Part shown: in pieces, positions 25,998-34,826 of the stretch | Position numbering within the stretch: the first letter of the stretch is position 1 | Layout of the letters: the number at the start of each line of letters is the position of its first letter | Origin: JACVRW01 sp963837445 | Lineage (GTDB): Bacteria; Actinomycetota; Thermoleophilia; Solirubrobacterales; Thermoleophilaceae | Direction of reading: 5' to 3' | NCBI GenBank assembly: GCA_963837445.1 | Contig: CAWINK010000021.1 | Location: 372,001 to 436,000 of the forward strand | DNA length: 64,000 bases | Program-made: the position numbers and the translations under genes | Notes under the pieces: generated by a model | Told to the model about the DNA's origin: nothing | Seen by the model: the letters and a program-made list of their open reading frames with translations, nothing else | The model's database searches: none

Positions 25998-26600
25998 TTG
26001 AGGAAGGCAGTGATCCTGCTTGCGTGCGCATGCGCGCTGGCACCGGCGGCGACGTCGCCGGCGGCGGAGGCTCCGTCGCGGACTGATACGACAACGACAA
26101 CCACTACAACGACGACATCGTCATCGCCCCAGGCGAAGGCGGCCGGTACTCGTCTCAAGGCCTCGTACAGGCGCTGGCGACGAAAGCTCGACCGCTACGG
26201 GGTGTGGTACGGCCGCAACCTCGTGCGTGCGGCGCGCAGTGACGACCGGGCGCCCGGCGCTCGCGAGTTGCGCCGTTCGATTCGGCGCATGAAGCGCCGC
26301 TTCGGGAATTGGTCGCGCACCTACGAGGGCCGTGCGACGGTGCACCGCTTCAAGGTGCGCCACATCCCGTCGTGGGGCCGCTCGCACCTGCGCTCGATCG
26401 CGTGGTGCGAGTCGCGCAACAACCCGCGCGCCGTGAGTTCGAACGGTGCGTACCGCGGGCTCTACCAGTTCAGCTTCAGCACGTGGGGTGTTGTGGGCGG
26501 GTCGGGAGACCCGGCCGCCGCACCGCGCTCGGAGCAGACCTGGCGCGCGTGGGTGCTGCTGAAGAACCACGGCAGCGGGCACTGGCCCGTCTGCGGCTAG
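25998..26600 (+). CDS. Rpf-like secreted transglycosylase (resuscitation-promoting factor domain)
   Basis: 200 aa. A TTG start with a strong Shine-Dalgarno, a signal peptide (MRKAVILLACACALAPAATS), a run of ten threonines, a basic helical middle region, and a C-terminal lysozyme-like domain (about residues 130-200). In it LRSIAWCESRNNPRAVSSNG holds the catalytic Glu of the Rpf/transglycosylase-like family, followed by YRGLYQFSFSTWGVVGG and WPVCG, whose cysteine probably pairs with the one in WCES. It should cleave peptidoglycan, in growth or in revival from dormancy. Regulatory features lie in the 388-base gap upstream. Confidence 0.87.
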   Translation: MRKAVILLACACALAPAATSPAAEAPSRTDTTTTTTTTTTSSSPQAKAAGTRLKASYRRWRRKLDRYGVWYGRNLVRAARSDDRAPGARELRRSIRRMKRRFGNWSRTYEGRATVHRFKVRHIPSWGRSHLRSIAWCESRNNPRAVSSNGAYRGLYQFSFSTWGVVGGSGDPAAAPRSEQTWRAWVLLKNHGSGHWPVCG

Positions 26601-26618
26601 GCCCTCGGGGGGCCGGCC

Positions 26619-26651
26619 CCCTGCCGGCTGCGACGTTTGCAGCCGGCAGGG
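26619..26651. terminator. Bidirectional hairpin terminator
   Basis: Perfect 13-bp arms, 26619-26631 and 26639-26651, around a 7-base loop (GACGTTT), placed between the convergent Rpf-like and coiled-coil genes. No T-run on either side, as is common in GC-rich actinobacteria. Confidence 0.65.
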
Positions 26652-26663
26652 TGGTCCTCCGCC

Positions 26664-27107
26664 CTAGCGGTCGCCGCGCGACTGCTCGTACTCCTCGTCG
26701 CGCACGACCTCGCCGTCTGCGTCGCGCTCGAAGCGGCGCTCCTGCGGGGCGCCCGGCTCGCCGCGCTCGCGGTCGAACTGCGCCCCAGCCTCGTCGGGAT
26801 CCGCATCGGGATCCTTCTCCGCGGCCTCGATGTGACGCTCGCGCGCCTCACGATGCTGCTCGTCCGCACTTGCGGCGCGCTCGCGCGCCTGCGCCTCCTG
26901 GCGCCGGGCCTCGGCGGCCTGCACGTCGGCCTCGGCACGCGTCTTGTCGGCCTGCGCTCGGCCAACCTCCGCCTCCCGGCGAATCTCGCGGGCCTCATGC
27001 CTGCGTGTCTCGAAACGGCGTTCGCGGCCCTTGCGGCCCGCAACCCACAGCACCGCCAGCAGTATCAGCGCCGCAACGACGATCGCAATGATCACTCCGG
27101 TATCCAT
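26664..27107 (-). CDS. Small membrane-anchored coiled-coil protein
   Basis: 147 aa. One N-terminal transmembrane helix (MDTGVIIAIVVAALILLAVL) is followed by a highly charged Arg/Glu/Ala-rich helix of about 70 residues (heptad-like REAEVGRAQADKTRAEADVQ), then an acidic tail. An N-in anchored cytoplasmic coiled coil is likely. The ATG at 27107 has GAGGAGGAG about 9 nt upstream. I do not recognise a named family. Confidence 0.75.
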   Translation of the reverse strand: MDTGVIIAIVVAALILLAVLWVAGRKGRERRFETRRHEAREIRREAEVGRAQADKTRAEADVQAAEARRQEAQARERAASADEQHREARERHIEAAEKDPDADPDEAGAQFDRERGEPGAPQERRFERDADGEVVRDEEYEQSRGDR

Positions 27108-27163
27108 ACCTCTGCTCCTCCTCTTGGTCCCGGAGGGCATACCCGGTCAGGGCAGAGGTATCC

Positions 27164-28816
27164 CTACTTCGCCGCCGGCTCCTCCTCTTGCTCCTTCAGC
27201 TCGCGCTTCAGGACCTTGCCGGTGGCGTTGCGGGGAAGCTCGTCGATGAAGACGATTTCGCGCGGGACCTTGTAACGAGCGAGGTTCTTCTTCACGTGCG
27301 CCTTCAGCTCGTCCTCGCTCGCCTTCTTGCCCTGCTCGAGCACCACGAAGGCGCGCAGCCGCTGCCCGAAGTCCTTGTCGTCGACACCGATCGCGGCCAC
27401 GTCGCTCACGGCCTCGTGGCGCGAGAGCAGGTCCTCGACCTCCTTCGGGAAGACGTTCTCCCCGCCGGAGACGATCATCTCGTCGTCGCGGCCCTCCACG
27501 AACAGGCGTCCCGCGTCGTCGAAGCGGCCGACGTCACCGGTGGCCATCAGGTTCCCGATCACGTCCTTCGAGCCGCCGCCCGTGTAGCCCTCGAACAGCA
27601 TCTCGTTGCCCACGAATATGCGGGCCGTCTCGCCGGGCTTCACCTCGTTGCCGTTCTCGTCGTAGAGCTTGACCACGGTCCCACGCGGTGGGCGGCCGGC
27701 GGTCCCGGGCGCGGCGCGCATGTCCGCCGGCGTGGCGATCGAGGCCCAGGCCACCTCGGTGGAGCCGTAGAGGTTGTAGAGGCTGTCGCCGAACTCGTCC
27801 ATCCAGCGCGTGGCGAGGTCGCCGGGCAAGGCCGAGCCGCTGGCGGCCACGACCTTCAGCGAGGAGAGGTCGTACTTCGCACGCGTCTCCTCGGGAAGGT
27901 CCTGGATCCGCTGCATCATCACGGGCACCACCGCGAGCGCGTCGGCGCGCGAGCGCGCGACCTCGGCCAGGCAGGATTCCGGATCGAACTTTCGCCGCAG
28001 CACGTAGGTGGTGCCGAGGATCAGCCCGAGCGAGAAGTGGGCGAAGCCCCACGAGTGGAAGAGCGGGGCGGCGATGTGGATCACCTGCCGGCTCTTCAGC
28101 GGGATGCGGGACAGGTATGAGACGACCGGGTCGAGCGAATCGGGATTGCCGCGCGAAGCGCCCTTCGGCGTGCCGGTGGTTCCCGACGTGAGGATGATGG
28201 CGCGCCCCTCGCGCTCGGGCGGGACGACGTCGTCGGGGTCGCCATCCGCCATCAGCTCGTCCAGCGTCGGATCGGGGCAGGTGGGCGAGTCGTGCCAGGC
28301 CACGAAGCGCTTGCGTCGCTGGCCCGCGTCCTCGAGCAGCTCGTAGAACTCCTCGTCGAAGATCAGCGCCTTTGGCTTCTCGCGCTGCACCACCTCGGTG
28401 ATCTGCGGCCCGGCGAACGCGGTGTTCAGGTACAGCGCGTCGGCCCCAAGCTTCGACAGCGCGATGGTCGCCTCGATGAAGCCGCGGTGGTTGCGGCACA
28501 TGACCCCCACGCCGTCCGCCTCGACGACGCCGTGGTCCGAGAGCGCGTGCGCGAGGGCGTTCGTGCGCGTGTCCACCTCGGAGTAGCTGAGCGTGCCGAG
28601 CTCATCGACGATCATCGTGTCGTCGGGGAAGCGCGCCGCGAGCGAGATGGATCCCGCCGCCGGACTGCGTCCCCAGCGCTGGAGCGTGCGCAGCACGCCC
28701 CAGAGGCGGTCCGGTCGCATCGGCCGGATCACGCCGGCGTCGATCAGCACCCTCACGCTGCCGAGCTCGTAGAGCGCCTTGGCAGGCAGGCTCATGCTCT
28801 CGTCGCCGCTCACCTG
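27164..28816 (-). CDS. Acyl-CoA synthetase (AMP-binding family)
   Basis: Activates a carboxylic acid to acyl-CoA through acyl-AMP; 550 aa. Core motifs: ILTSGTTGTPKGA (P-loop-like A3), LYNLYGSTEVAWASIA (A5), GDVGRFDDAGRLFVEGRDDEMIVSGGENVFPKEVE (A7-A8) and LPRNATGKVLKREL with the catalytic Lys near the C-terminus. The A3 region then reads SRGNPDSLDP, not the usual RP-H, so chain preference is uncertain. I favour a GTG at 28816, because AGGAGG lies 11 nt upstream; an ATG at 28795 is possible. It follows the patatin gene on the same strand. Confidence 0.92.
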   Translation of the reverse strand, partial: QVSGDESMSLPAKALYELGSVRVLIDAGVIRPMRPDRLWGVLRTLQRWGRSPAAGSISLAARFPDDTMIVDELGTLSYSEVDTRTNALAHALSDHGVVEADGVGVMCRNHRGFIEATIALSKLGADALYLNTAFAGPQITEVVQREKPKALIFDEEFYELLEDAGQRRKRFVAWHDSPTCPDPTLDELMADGDPDDVVPPEREGRAIILTSGTTGTPKGASRGNPDSLDPVVSYLSRIPLKSRQVIHIAAPLFHSWGFAHFSLGLILGTTYVLRRKFDPESCLAEVARSRADALAVVPVMMQRIQDLPEETRAKYDLSSLKVVAASGSALPGDLATRWMDEFGDSLYNLYGSTEVAWASIATPADMRAAPGTAGRPPRGTVVKLYDENGNEVKPGETARIFVGNEMLFEGYTGGGSKDVIGNLMATGDVGRFDDAGRLFVEGRDDEMIVSGGENVFPKEVEDLLSRHEAVSDVAAIGVDDKDFGQRLRAFVVLEQGKKASEDELKAHVKKNLARYKVPREIVFIDELPRNATGKVLKRELKEQEEEPAAK

Positions 28817-28836
28817 TTCCCGAACCTCCTCATCGT

Positions 28837-28947
28837 CTAGCTCGAGAGCGAGATTCTGAAGGGTTGCTCCAGGATGCGCGCCACCATGACAGCCTGCGCC
28901 ACCGCACCGATCAGGCGGCCGGCCATGCGCGAGGTCTCGGTGGTCAT
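28837..28947 (-). CDS. Possible 36-aa small protein
   Basis: MTTETSRMAGRLIGAVAQAV... then ARILEQPFRISLSS. Its ATG overlaps the patatin stop by 4 bases (ATGA), the coupling typical of real neighbours here, and it fills the gap before the acyl-CoA synthetase. The middle is moderately hydrophobic. There is no homology evidence; it may be chance. Confidence 0.3.
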   Translation of the reverse strand: MTTETSRMAGRLIGAVAQAVMVARILEQPFRISLSS

Positions 28948-30014
28948 GCCGCCCGTCTTGCCGCGGGGCGGATCTCGGGCCAGGTCGAGGGCGGGCCGGG
29001 CGGTCGGCTGATCTTGTGCGGCTCGCCCTTCGGCAGGCCCGCAAGCAGTGCGCGGATCTCCGGAGCGCGCAGCTGATCGGCCACCGTGCGCTCGGCGGTC
29101 TCGATCACGTCCTGGCGCCGGTCGGCGCTCATCCAGTTTCGACCCATCACGGCGTGGTCCTCGGCGGTCGGCTCGATGATCACGACCTCGGACCCGAAGC
29201 GGCGCACCTTGCGCTCCTCGCGCTCGAGGCGCCCGCGCGAGGCGCGCCGCGTGATCGCGGGGATCAGGTCGAGCACGGCGCCAACCCCGGACGCCCCCTC
29301 CGCCCTGCTGGTGAGCGGGTTGAGGCAGATCACGAGGTCGAGCCCCCGACCCGCCACCAGGTCCATGTTCGACAGCGAGCAGACGCCGCCGTCCACGTAG
29401 CGCCGCCCGCGGATCTTCACGGGCCTGAAGAAGCCCGGAATCGCGCAGGAGGCCGCCACCGCGTCCCCGATCTCGGCTCGTGGAGAGCCGACGCGGCCGA
29501 ACGGCGTGCGGCGTCCGGACTCGTAGTCGCAGGCAACGGCCCAGTAGTTCGGGTGGTCGACCCAGGAGCCGGGCACCGCGCGGCTCACCACTTCCTTCAG
29601 GGAGTCGGTCGACATGAAGCCTGACGGCAACCAGCCGGCCACCACCTGGAGCGGCGTGTGCCGGAGCGGGTTCGAGAGCGCGGTGAGCGCCATGCGCAGC
29701 GAGCCCGGTCCGATCGGAGGCAGGCCTCGATGGACCTTGAAGGAGGCGCCCGCGGCGCGGTCCGCGTCAGCCGCCGGGCGCCCGTCCGGGCCGGTGAGCC
29801 CGTCGAACACCTCGCCGCGCGAGTGGGCGACCATGAACCAGGGCGGCACACCCGCCGCCGCGAGGGCCCCGATCATCGAGCCCGCCGACGTGCCGACGAT
29901 GAACTCCGCGCTGCCCGGATCCCAGTCGGTCTCCTTCGCCAGCGCACTGAGGCCGCCGGTGAGCCACGCGCCGCCGAGCACACCCCCCGCGCCAAGCACC
30001 AGGCCAACTCTCAC
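28944..30014 (-). CDS. Patatin-like phospholipase family protein
   Basis: 356-aa serine lipid hydrolase. The oxyanion loop GAGGVLGGAW is at the N-terminus, the nucleophile elbow is FIVGTSAGSMIGAL (GxSxG), and the dyad aspartate is in RRYVDGGVCSLSNMDL (DG-G). ASCAIPGFF lies between, as in patatins. The GTG at 30014 places the oxyanion loop at residue 7. No signal peptide, so cytoplasmic or membrane-peripheral. It precedes the acyl-CoA synthetase on the same strand, which suggests release and activation of fatty acids. Confidence 0.88.
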   Translation of the reverse strand: MRVGLVLGAGGVLGGAWLTGGLSALAKETDWDPGSAEFIVGTSAGSMIGALAAAGVPPWFMVAHSRGEVFDGLTGPDGRPAADADRAAGASFKVHRGLPPIGPGSLRMALTALSNPLRHTPLQVVAGWLPSGFMSTDSLKEVVSRAVPGSWVDHPNYWAVACDYESGRRTPFGRVGSPRAEIGDAVAASCAIPGFFRPVKIRGRRYVDGGVCSLSNMDLVAGRGLDLVICLNPLTSRAEGASGVGAVLDLIPAITRRASRGRLEREERKVRRFGSEVVIIEPTAEDHAVMGRNWMSADRRQDVIETAERTVADQLRAPEIRALLAGLPKGEPHKISRPPGPPSTWPEIRPAARRAA

Positions 30015-30087
30015 GGACAGCCGCTTTCCCTCACGCCCTCCAGCGTAAACCCGGCGGCCCCGGTACGGACCTCGGCGGACTCGGGGA

Positions 30088-31077
30088 CTAGGACTCGCCC
30101 GCCTCGGGATCCGAGTAGGCGCGCTTTCGCCAGGGCGGCCGCACGTCGTCGTCAAGCGGGCGGTACGAGTCCCGATCCAGGGACTCGAGCGGGATCAGGC
30201 GCAGCCCCTCGCCGCTTGTGGAGCGCTCGTCGAGGTTCCGGCCCGGCACGAGCGGCACTCGGAGCCGGCGTGGCGAGGGCCACTGCGGCGGCGGAATGAA
30301 GCGGGGGTAACTGGGCACGTTGCGCGGGTTCGGCCGTGGGGTCACGCGAAACGGCACGTGTCCCGCATGGCTCCCGCGCGAGACGCGCACCCAGCCGGTC
30401 GGGCGGATCCACTCGTTTCGGCACTCCCGCCACTTGCAGCCCTGATAGTGACCGTGTGCGCTTGCGCGCACCCAGATGCTCCCGTCCGGATCGATCCGGA
30501 CGAAGACGCCCTCCCAGTCGTCGCGGTGGAAGCCGGGGTAGTCGGGGGTGCCCGACACGAGCTCGCGAATGCGAGGCAGGATCCAGGAGCGCTCCCACGC
30601 CTGGTCCGACCCCGCCACGGCGGTGTTCGAGTCCGGGTAGTAGAGCCAGTACTGGAGGTAGAGCCGCCCGCGGTGCCGGATCACACGGGTGAAGGCGGTG
30701 GCGCGCACGCCCCGGCCCGCTCCCACGTGGGCGTCGAGGTCCGGATCGTCGGGTGCGTCCGCGCAACGAGGGTCACGGCAGCGCCGCCAGTCCACCGGGA
30801 GCTCGCGCTCGCCCGGCTCGTAGACGAGGTTCGGAGCGTGCGCACGCAGTGCGCCGGCCACCTCCTCGCCGTAGGCGAGCTCCAATGCCTCCTCGGCGTG
30901 GTGGCAGCCGCGAGTGGCGGCGCAGATCACGTGGTGCGCCAGAAAGCCACCGATGGAGCGACCGTCGACGACCGGGCTGACCGCGGCGAGCGCCGCGAAG
31001 GCGAGTGAGATGAGCAGGACCAGGCCGACAAGCTCGACGCTCGCCTGCCCGCGCTCGGGCCAGCGCTGGCCGCTCAT
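30088..31077 (-). CDS. TadE-like pseudopilin with a large Vps62-like extracellular domain
   Basis: 329 aa. The N-terminus GQASVELVGLVLLISLAFAALAAV is a class III (Tad/Flp-type) prepilin signal and helix with the Glu at position 5 of the mature form. The remaining ~290 residues are unlike ordinary TadE: LYLQYWLYYPDSNT, FHRDDWEGVFVRIDPDG and ASAHGHYQGCKW resemble Vps62/DUF946-type domains. It overlaps the next upstream pseudopilin gene by 4 bases. Probably assembled in, or displayed by, a Tad-like secretion or pilus system not encoded in this window. Confidence 0.68.
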   Translation of the reverse strand: MSGQRWPERGQASVELVGLVLLISLAFAALAAVSPVVDGRSIGGFLAHHVICAATRGCHHAEEALELAYGEEVAGALRAHAPNLVYEPGERELPVDWRRCRDPRCADAPDDPDLDAHVGAGRGVRATAFTRVIRHRGRLYLQYWLYYPDSNTAVAGSDQAWERSWILPRIRELVSGTPDYPGFHRDDWEGVFVRIDPDGSIWVRASAHGHYQGCKWRECRNEWIRPTGWVRVSRGSHAGHVPFRVTPRPNPRNVPSYPRFIPPPQWPSPRRLRVPLVPGRNLDERSTSGEGLRLIPLESLDRDSYRPLDDDVRPPWRKRAYSDPEAGES

Positions 31078-31640
31078 CGCGGGCCCCGGAACAGGTCCCA
31101 GTCGCGGACGAAGTCCACCGGACTGAGGCAGTCATTCACCATGCGCACGTTCTCGGAGAGCGGGATCGGCACGTGCGGAGAGCGGTTCTCCGGATGCAGC
31201 ACTCCGTAACGCGCGCGCTCGTACCCGAGGCAGAGGATCCATGACCGCCGCCAGAGCGCGCCGGCGCCGGGCGCCACCCGGCGGAGGAGCGCACGCCCGC
31301 GGACGAGCACCGGCCCGCGTGTGAGCCGCTCCGCGAGGGCACGCGGGCGAGGTGTGGGCGAAGAGCGCTTGCCGGGCGCGATCGGCACGAGCGGCGGCGC
31401 GCTGACCATGCCGCGCGGAGCGGCGGCGTCGGGTCGCGGGTCGCCCGCCGGCGCGGCACGGCTGCCGGGCTGCGCCTCGCAGCCTCCGCGCGCGGCGCAG
31501 CCGATCGCGTGCACCAGCTCGGCGCCGAGCGCGCCGGCGTCCGCGCGCGGCGCGAATCCGACCAGCGCGGCCAGGCTCAGGGCCACAAGCAGCACGAGGC
31601 CGACCCACTCCACGCTCGCCTGCCCGCACTCGCCAGACAT
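31074..31640 (-). CDS. TadE-like pseudopilin
   Basis: 188 aa beginning MSGECGQASVEWVGLVLLVALSLAALVGF, a class III prepilin leader and hydrophobic helix almost identical in pattern to the protein encoded downstream. The rest is Pro/Arg/Ala-rich with two cysteines in IGCAARGGCEA and a conserved-looking ending (FVRDWDLF). TACGGT 7 nt before the ATG suggests a leaderless start for the two-gene unit. The matching Tad ATPase and peptidase are not in the window. Confidence 0.68.
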   Translation of the reverse strand: MSGECGQASVEWVGLVLLVALSLAALVGFAPRADAGALGAELVHAIGCAARGGCEAQPGSRAAPAGDPRPDAAAPRGMVSAPPLVPIAPGKRSSPTPRPRALAERLTRGPVLVRGRALLRRVAPGAGALWRRSWILCLGYERARYGVLHPENRSPHVPIPLSENVRMVNDCLSPVDFVRDWDLFRGPR

Positions 31641-31647
31641 GGCGGCG

Positions 31648-31653
31648 ACCGTA
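31648..31653 (-). promoter_or_regulatory. Putative -10 hexamer (TACGGT) of the pseudopilin pair
   Basis: TACGGT lies 7 nt before the ATG at 31640. Confidence 0.35.
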
Positions 31654-31697
31654 CGCGCGCGCGGCGCACCGGTGGGCGCACCGGCGCAAAGAGGCTG

Positions 31698-32756
31698 TTA
31701 CAGCGGAACGACCACGCGCTGCGTGGCGCTGGCCTGGGCGGCCTCGATTACGCGCAGCGTGGCGATGCCGGCCTCGAGTGGGACGGGCGGAGGTTCACCT
31801 CCGCCCGTGCGGATCGACCGCTCCATCAGCTCGTAGAACTCGACGTAGCGTCCCGGCGACGTCTCGACCGGCTGCGCGTCGCCCTCGGTGCCCAGCAGCC
31901 CCCATGCCTCGGGCGGCTCCTCGCCGAATCCGGGGTCGCCCGGCCGCGCGCCGGCTCGCAGCGCGTCCTCCTGCACGTCGAGCCCCCATTTCACATAGGC
32001 GGCGCGTGCGCCGAGCGCCCTCAGTCGCGGGCCAGGCTGCGCCGCCAGCATCGTGGCGGAGAGGTGGGAGAGCACGCCTGAGGAATGCTCGAGGGCGAGG
32101 AAGAAGTCGTCGTCCACCTCCGCACCGGGGCGCAGCCGCCGCACCTGCGCAAAGACCGAGATCGCCGGCCCGACCAGCTCGAGTACCTGGTCGATCAGGT
32201 GCGGGCCGAGATCGAACAGGACCCCGCCGGCGTCCTCGGGGCCGCCGCCCTCCCGCCACTTGCTCCGGTCGACCTCCGGCCGCCAGCGCTCGAAGCGCGA
32301 CTCCACCCGCGCGACCTCGCCGAGCGCCCCATCGGCGAGGAGCCGACGCAGAGTCAGGAAGTCACCGTCCCAGCGGCGGTTGTGGAAGACGCTCGCCACC
32401 ACGCCGCGCGTCTCGGCGGCGTCCGCGAGCCGCTGCGCTTCAGCGACGCTCGCGGCAAGCGGCTTGTCCACCACGAGGTGGAGGCCCGCCTCGACCGCAG
32501 CCAGCCCCAGGGGCACGTGCTCGCGGTTCGGCGCCGCGACCACCACGAGATCGTGCGAGGCCGCAGCGCCGAACAGCGCCTCCGCGTCGGGCAGCACCCG
32601 TGCCCCGGGGTGCGCCGCCCGGGCCTGCTCGGCGCGCTCAGGATTCGAGGTGACGACCGACGCCAGGGCGAGCCCGGGCACGGCCTCGACGAGCGGCGCG
32701 TGAAACGCCGACCCGGCGAGGCCGTACCCGATCAGCCCAACCCGAAGTGGCTCCAC
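31698..32756 (-). CDS. Gfo/Idh/MocA family oxidoreductase
   Basis: NAD(P)-dependent sugar or polyol dehydrogenase family, 352 aa. The dinucleotide loop is LRVGLIGYGLAGSAFHAPL, followed by VVVAAPNREHVPLG, the EKP-like loop as VVDKPLAAS, and the C-terminal domain with GGVLFDLGPHLIDQVLEL (catalytic-His region). The GTG at 32756 starts directly before the Rossmann strand. It is the last gene after rok-xylF-xylG-xylH, 14 bases behind the permease, so it probably oxidises the sugar that the transporter imports. Confidence 0.88.
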   Translation of the reverse strand: MEPLRVGLIGYGLAGSAFHAPLVEAVPGLALASVVTSNPERAEQARAAHPGARVLPDAEALFGAAASHDLVVVAAPNREHVPLGLAAVEAGLHLVVDKPLAASVAEAQRLADAAETRGVVASVFHNRRWDGDFLTLRRLLADGALGEVARVESRFERWRPEVDRSKWREGGGPEDAGGVLFDLGPHLIDQVLELVGPAISVFAQVRRLRPGAEVDDDFFLALEHSSGVLSHLSATMLAAQPGPRLRALGARAAYVKWGLDVQEDALRAGARPGDPGFGEEPPEAWGLLGTEGDAQPVETSPGRYVEFYELMERSIRTGGGEPPPVPLEAGIATLRVIEAAQASATQRVVVPL

Positions 32757-32770
32757 GCCCGACCCGGGCG

Positions 32771-33982
32771 TCAGACCCGTCCCGCGGCCTGCCGCTGCCG
32801 GCGCGCGATCGCGTCGATCACCACGGCGGCGAGCAGCACCGCGCCCGTGACCATGAACTTCACCGACGACTGCAGCGCCAGCAGGTCCATGCCGTTGGCG
32901 ATCGAGGTGATCACGAGCGCACCGAGCAGCGCGTGCCACACGCTCCCGCGGCCGCCGAACAGGCTGGTGCCGGCGATCACCGGCCCTGCGATCGCGAGCA
33001 GCAGGAAGTCACCCGCACCCGAGGACTGGTTCACCGCAAGCAGTCGCGACGCGGCCATGATGCCGCCGATGGCGGCCATGGTCGAGGCGATCATGAACAC
33101 GATCACGCGGATGCGCGTGACGTGAATACCAGCGCGCCGGGCCGCCTCCGCATTGCCGCCCACGGCGAAGATGTGCCGCCCGAACGTGGTGCGGGTCGTG
33201 ATGTAGAAGAAGACGAGGCAGAACCCCACGAGGATCAGCGCCGCCAGCGGAACGCCACGGTCGTCGTTCAGCACCCACACGGCCAGGAGCGTCGTCGCGG
33301 CCACGAGGCCGATCCGCAGGGCGAGCAGGCCGACGGGCGGCGCGGACAGGCCGTCCGAGACGCGCTTCTGCCGCGCACGCAGCGCCAGGGCCGCGTAGAG
33401 CACGATGGCGACCAGCGCGATGATCCATCCCACGGTGTCGCTGTAGAACGTGTTCGTCAGCCCGAGGATCTTCGGGTCGTTGATGTTCACCGTGCCCGTC
33501 TCGCCGAGCACCTCGAGCTGTGCCCCCGGCCACGCTAAGAGCCCGGCCAGGGTCACGACGAAGGATGGCACCGCGAAGCGCGTGAACACCGAGCCCTGGA
33601 ACAGCCCGATCAGCGTCCCGGCGGCCACGCCCGCGGCAATCGCGAGGTATGGGGACCAGCCGTGCTTCACGCTCAGCACCGCCATGATCGCGGCACAGAG
33701 ACCGCTCACCGCGCCGACCGACAGGTCGATCTCGCCGAGCAGCAGCACGAGCACCACGCCGATCGAGACGAGTCCCACGGCGGTCATCTGGAGCGTCAGG
33801 TTCGACAGGTTGACCGAGCTCAGGAAGCGTGGCTCCTGGATGTAGAACACGGCCCAGATCACGATCAGGGCCAGCACGACCCGGAGCTCCGCCAGGTCGC
33901 CGGCTATGAAGCGCCTCAGCAGGTCGAACTGCGGACTGCGAACCTCCTCGTCCTCCTCGACCGTCGCCCCATGCGCAGTCAT
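32771..33982 (-). CDS. xylH: Sugar ABC transporter permease (XylH/RbsC-like, CUT2 family)
   Basis: 403 aa with about ten hydrophobic segments. CUT2 permease features: SIGVVLVLLLGEIDLSVGAVSGLCAA near residues 95-120, a GLFQGSVFTRFAVPSFVVTLAGLL stretch, and the EAA-like NAEAARRAGIHVTRIRVIVFM region. It overlaps the ATPase gene by 4 bases. Sugar identity (xylose or another pentose) is inferred from the XylF-like binding protein. Confidence 0.9.
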   Translation of the reverse strand: MTAHGATVEEDEEVRSPQFDLLRRFIAGDLAELRVVLALIVIWAVFYIQEPRFLSSVNLSNLTLQMTAVGLVSIGVVLVLLLGEIDLSVGAVSGLCAAIMAVLSVKHGWSPYLAIAAGVAAGTLIGLFQGSVFTRFAVPSFVVTLAGLLAWPGAQLEVLGETGTVNINDPKILGLTNTFYSDTVGWIIALVAIVLYAALALRARQKRVSDGLSAPPVGLLALRIGLVAATTLLAVWVLNDDRGVPLAALILVGFCLVFFYITTRTTFGRHIFAVGGNAEAARRAGIHVTRIRVIVFMIASTMAAIGGIMAASRLLAVNQSSGAGDFLLLAIAGPVIAGTSLFGGRGSVWHALLGALVITSIANGMDLLALQSSVKFMVTGAVLLAAVVIDAIARRQRQAAGRV

Positions 33983-34755
33983 CGCTTGCCTCCATTCCCC
34001 GAAGCACCGGTGATCGCCGCCACGACCTGCTCCTGATTGGCCTCGCCGGCGGCGAAGTCGCCGGCCTGGCGGCCGAGCCGCAGCACGAAGATCCGGTCGG
34101 CAACCTCGAACACGTCCGCGAGGTTGTGGCTGATGACGAGTACGCCATAGCCGCGGTCGCGCAGCCGCTTGACCAGCTCGAGCACCATGGCCGTCTGGCG
34201 CACGCCGAGCGCCGCCGTGGGCTCGTCGAGCATCACGAGCTTCGGCTCGCCGAGCAGCGAGCGTGCGATTGCCACCTGCTGGCGCTGCCCGCCGGACATC
34301 GTGCCGACCTCGTTACGCACGTGCGTGATCGTCACGGCGAGGTTGTCGAGCAGCTCGCCCGCCTGCTTCTCCATGCCGACCTCGTCGAGCTGGTACAGGA
34401 CCCCGGCCGGCCCACCGGCTGTCTCCTCGCGCCCGAGGAAGAGGTTCTCGACCACGTCGAGGTTGTCGCAGAGCGCGAGGTCCTGGTACACGGTCGCGAT
34501 CCCGAGCGCGACCGCGTCGGTCGGGCTGGTGATCGTGACCTCCTTGCCCTCGAAGTGGATCGTCCCCTCGTCGGCCGGGTGGATCCCGGCGATCGTCTTC
34601 ACGAGCGTGGACTTGCCGGCCCCGTTGTCGCCCACCAGCGCGACCACCTCGCCGGGCTGAACCTCGAAATCCACCTCGCTCAGCGCCTGGACCGGGCCAA
34701 AGCTCTTGCTCACCCCCTTCAGGGAGAGCACCGGGGTGCTCCCGTCCGCGTTCAT
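33979..34755 (-). CDS. xylG: Sugar ABC transporter ATP-binding protein (single-domain XylG-like)
   Basis: 258 aa, one nucleotide-binding domain only, whereas classical XylG/RbsA has two fused domains (about 500 aa). Walker A GDNGAGKST, Q-loop ATVYQDLALCDNL, signature MSGGQRQQVAIAR, Walker B LVMLDEPTAALG, and H-loop ISHN are intact, so it probably acts as a homodimer. AGGAG lies 9 nt before the ATG. A strong hairpin separates it from xylF. Confidence 0.9.
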   Translation of the reverse strand: MNADGSTPVLSLKGVSKSFGPVQALSEVDFEVQPGEVVALVGDNGAGKSTLVKTIAGIHPADEGTIHFEGKEVTITSPTDAVALGIATVYQDLALCDNLDVVENLFLGREETAGGPAGVLYQLDEVGMEKQAGELLDNLAVTITHVRNEVGTMSGGQRQQVAIARSLLGEPKLVMLDEPTAALGVRQTAMVLELVKRLRDRGYGVLVISHNLADVFEVADRIFVLRLGRQAGDFAAGEANQEQVVAAITGASGNGGKR

Positions 34756-34780
34756 GCCTTGAGCTCCTTTCGGGTGGAAC

Positions 34781-34810
34781 TGCGAGGGGCGCCCGAGAGC
34801 GCCCCTCGCA
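34781..34810 (-). terminator. Intercistronic hairpin between xylF and xylG
   Basis: Perfect 12-bp arms TGCGAGGGGCGC and GCGCCCCTCGCA around a 6-base loop, 16 bases after the xylF stop. With no T-run and the operon continuing, it may be an attenuator or a 3' stabiliser that leaves the binding protein more abundant than ATPase and permease. Confidence 0.6.
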
Positions 34811-34826
34811 TTCTGCCCACGTTCCC

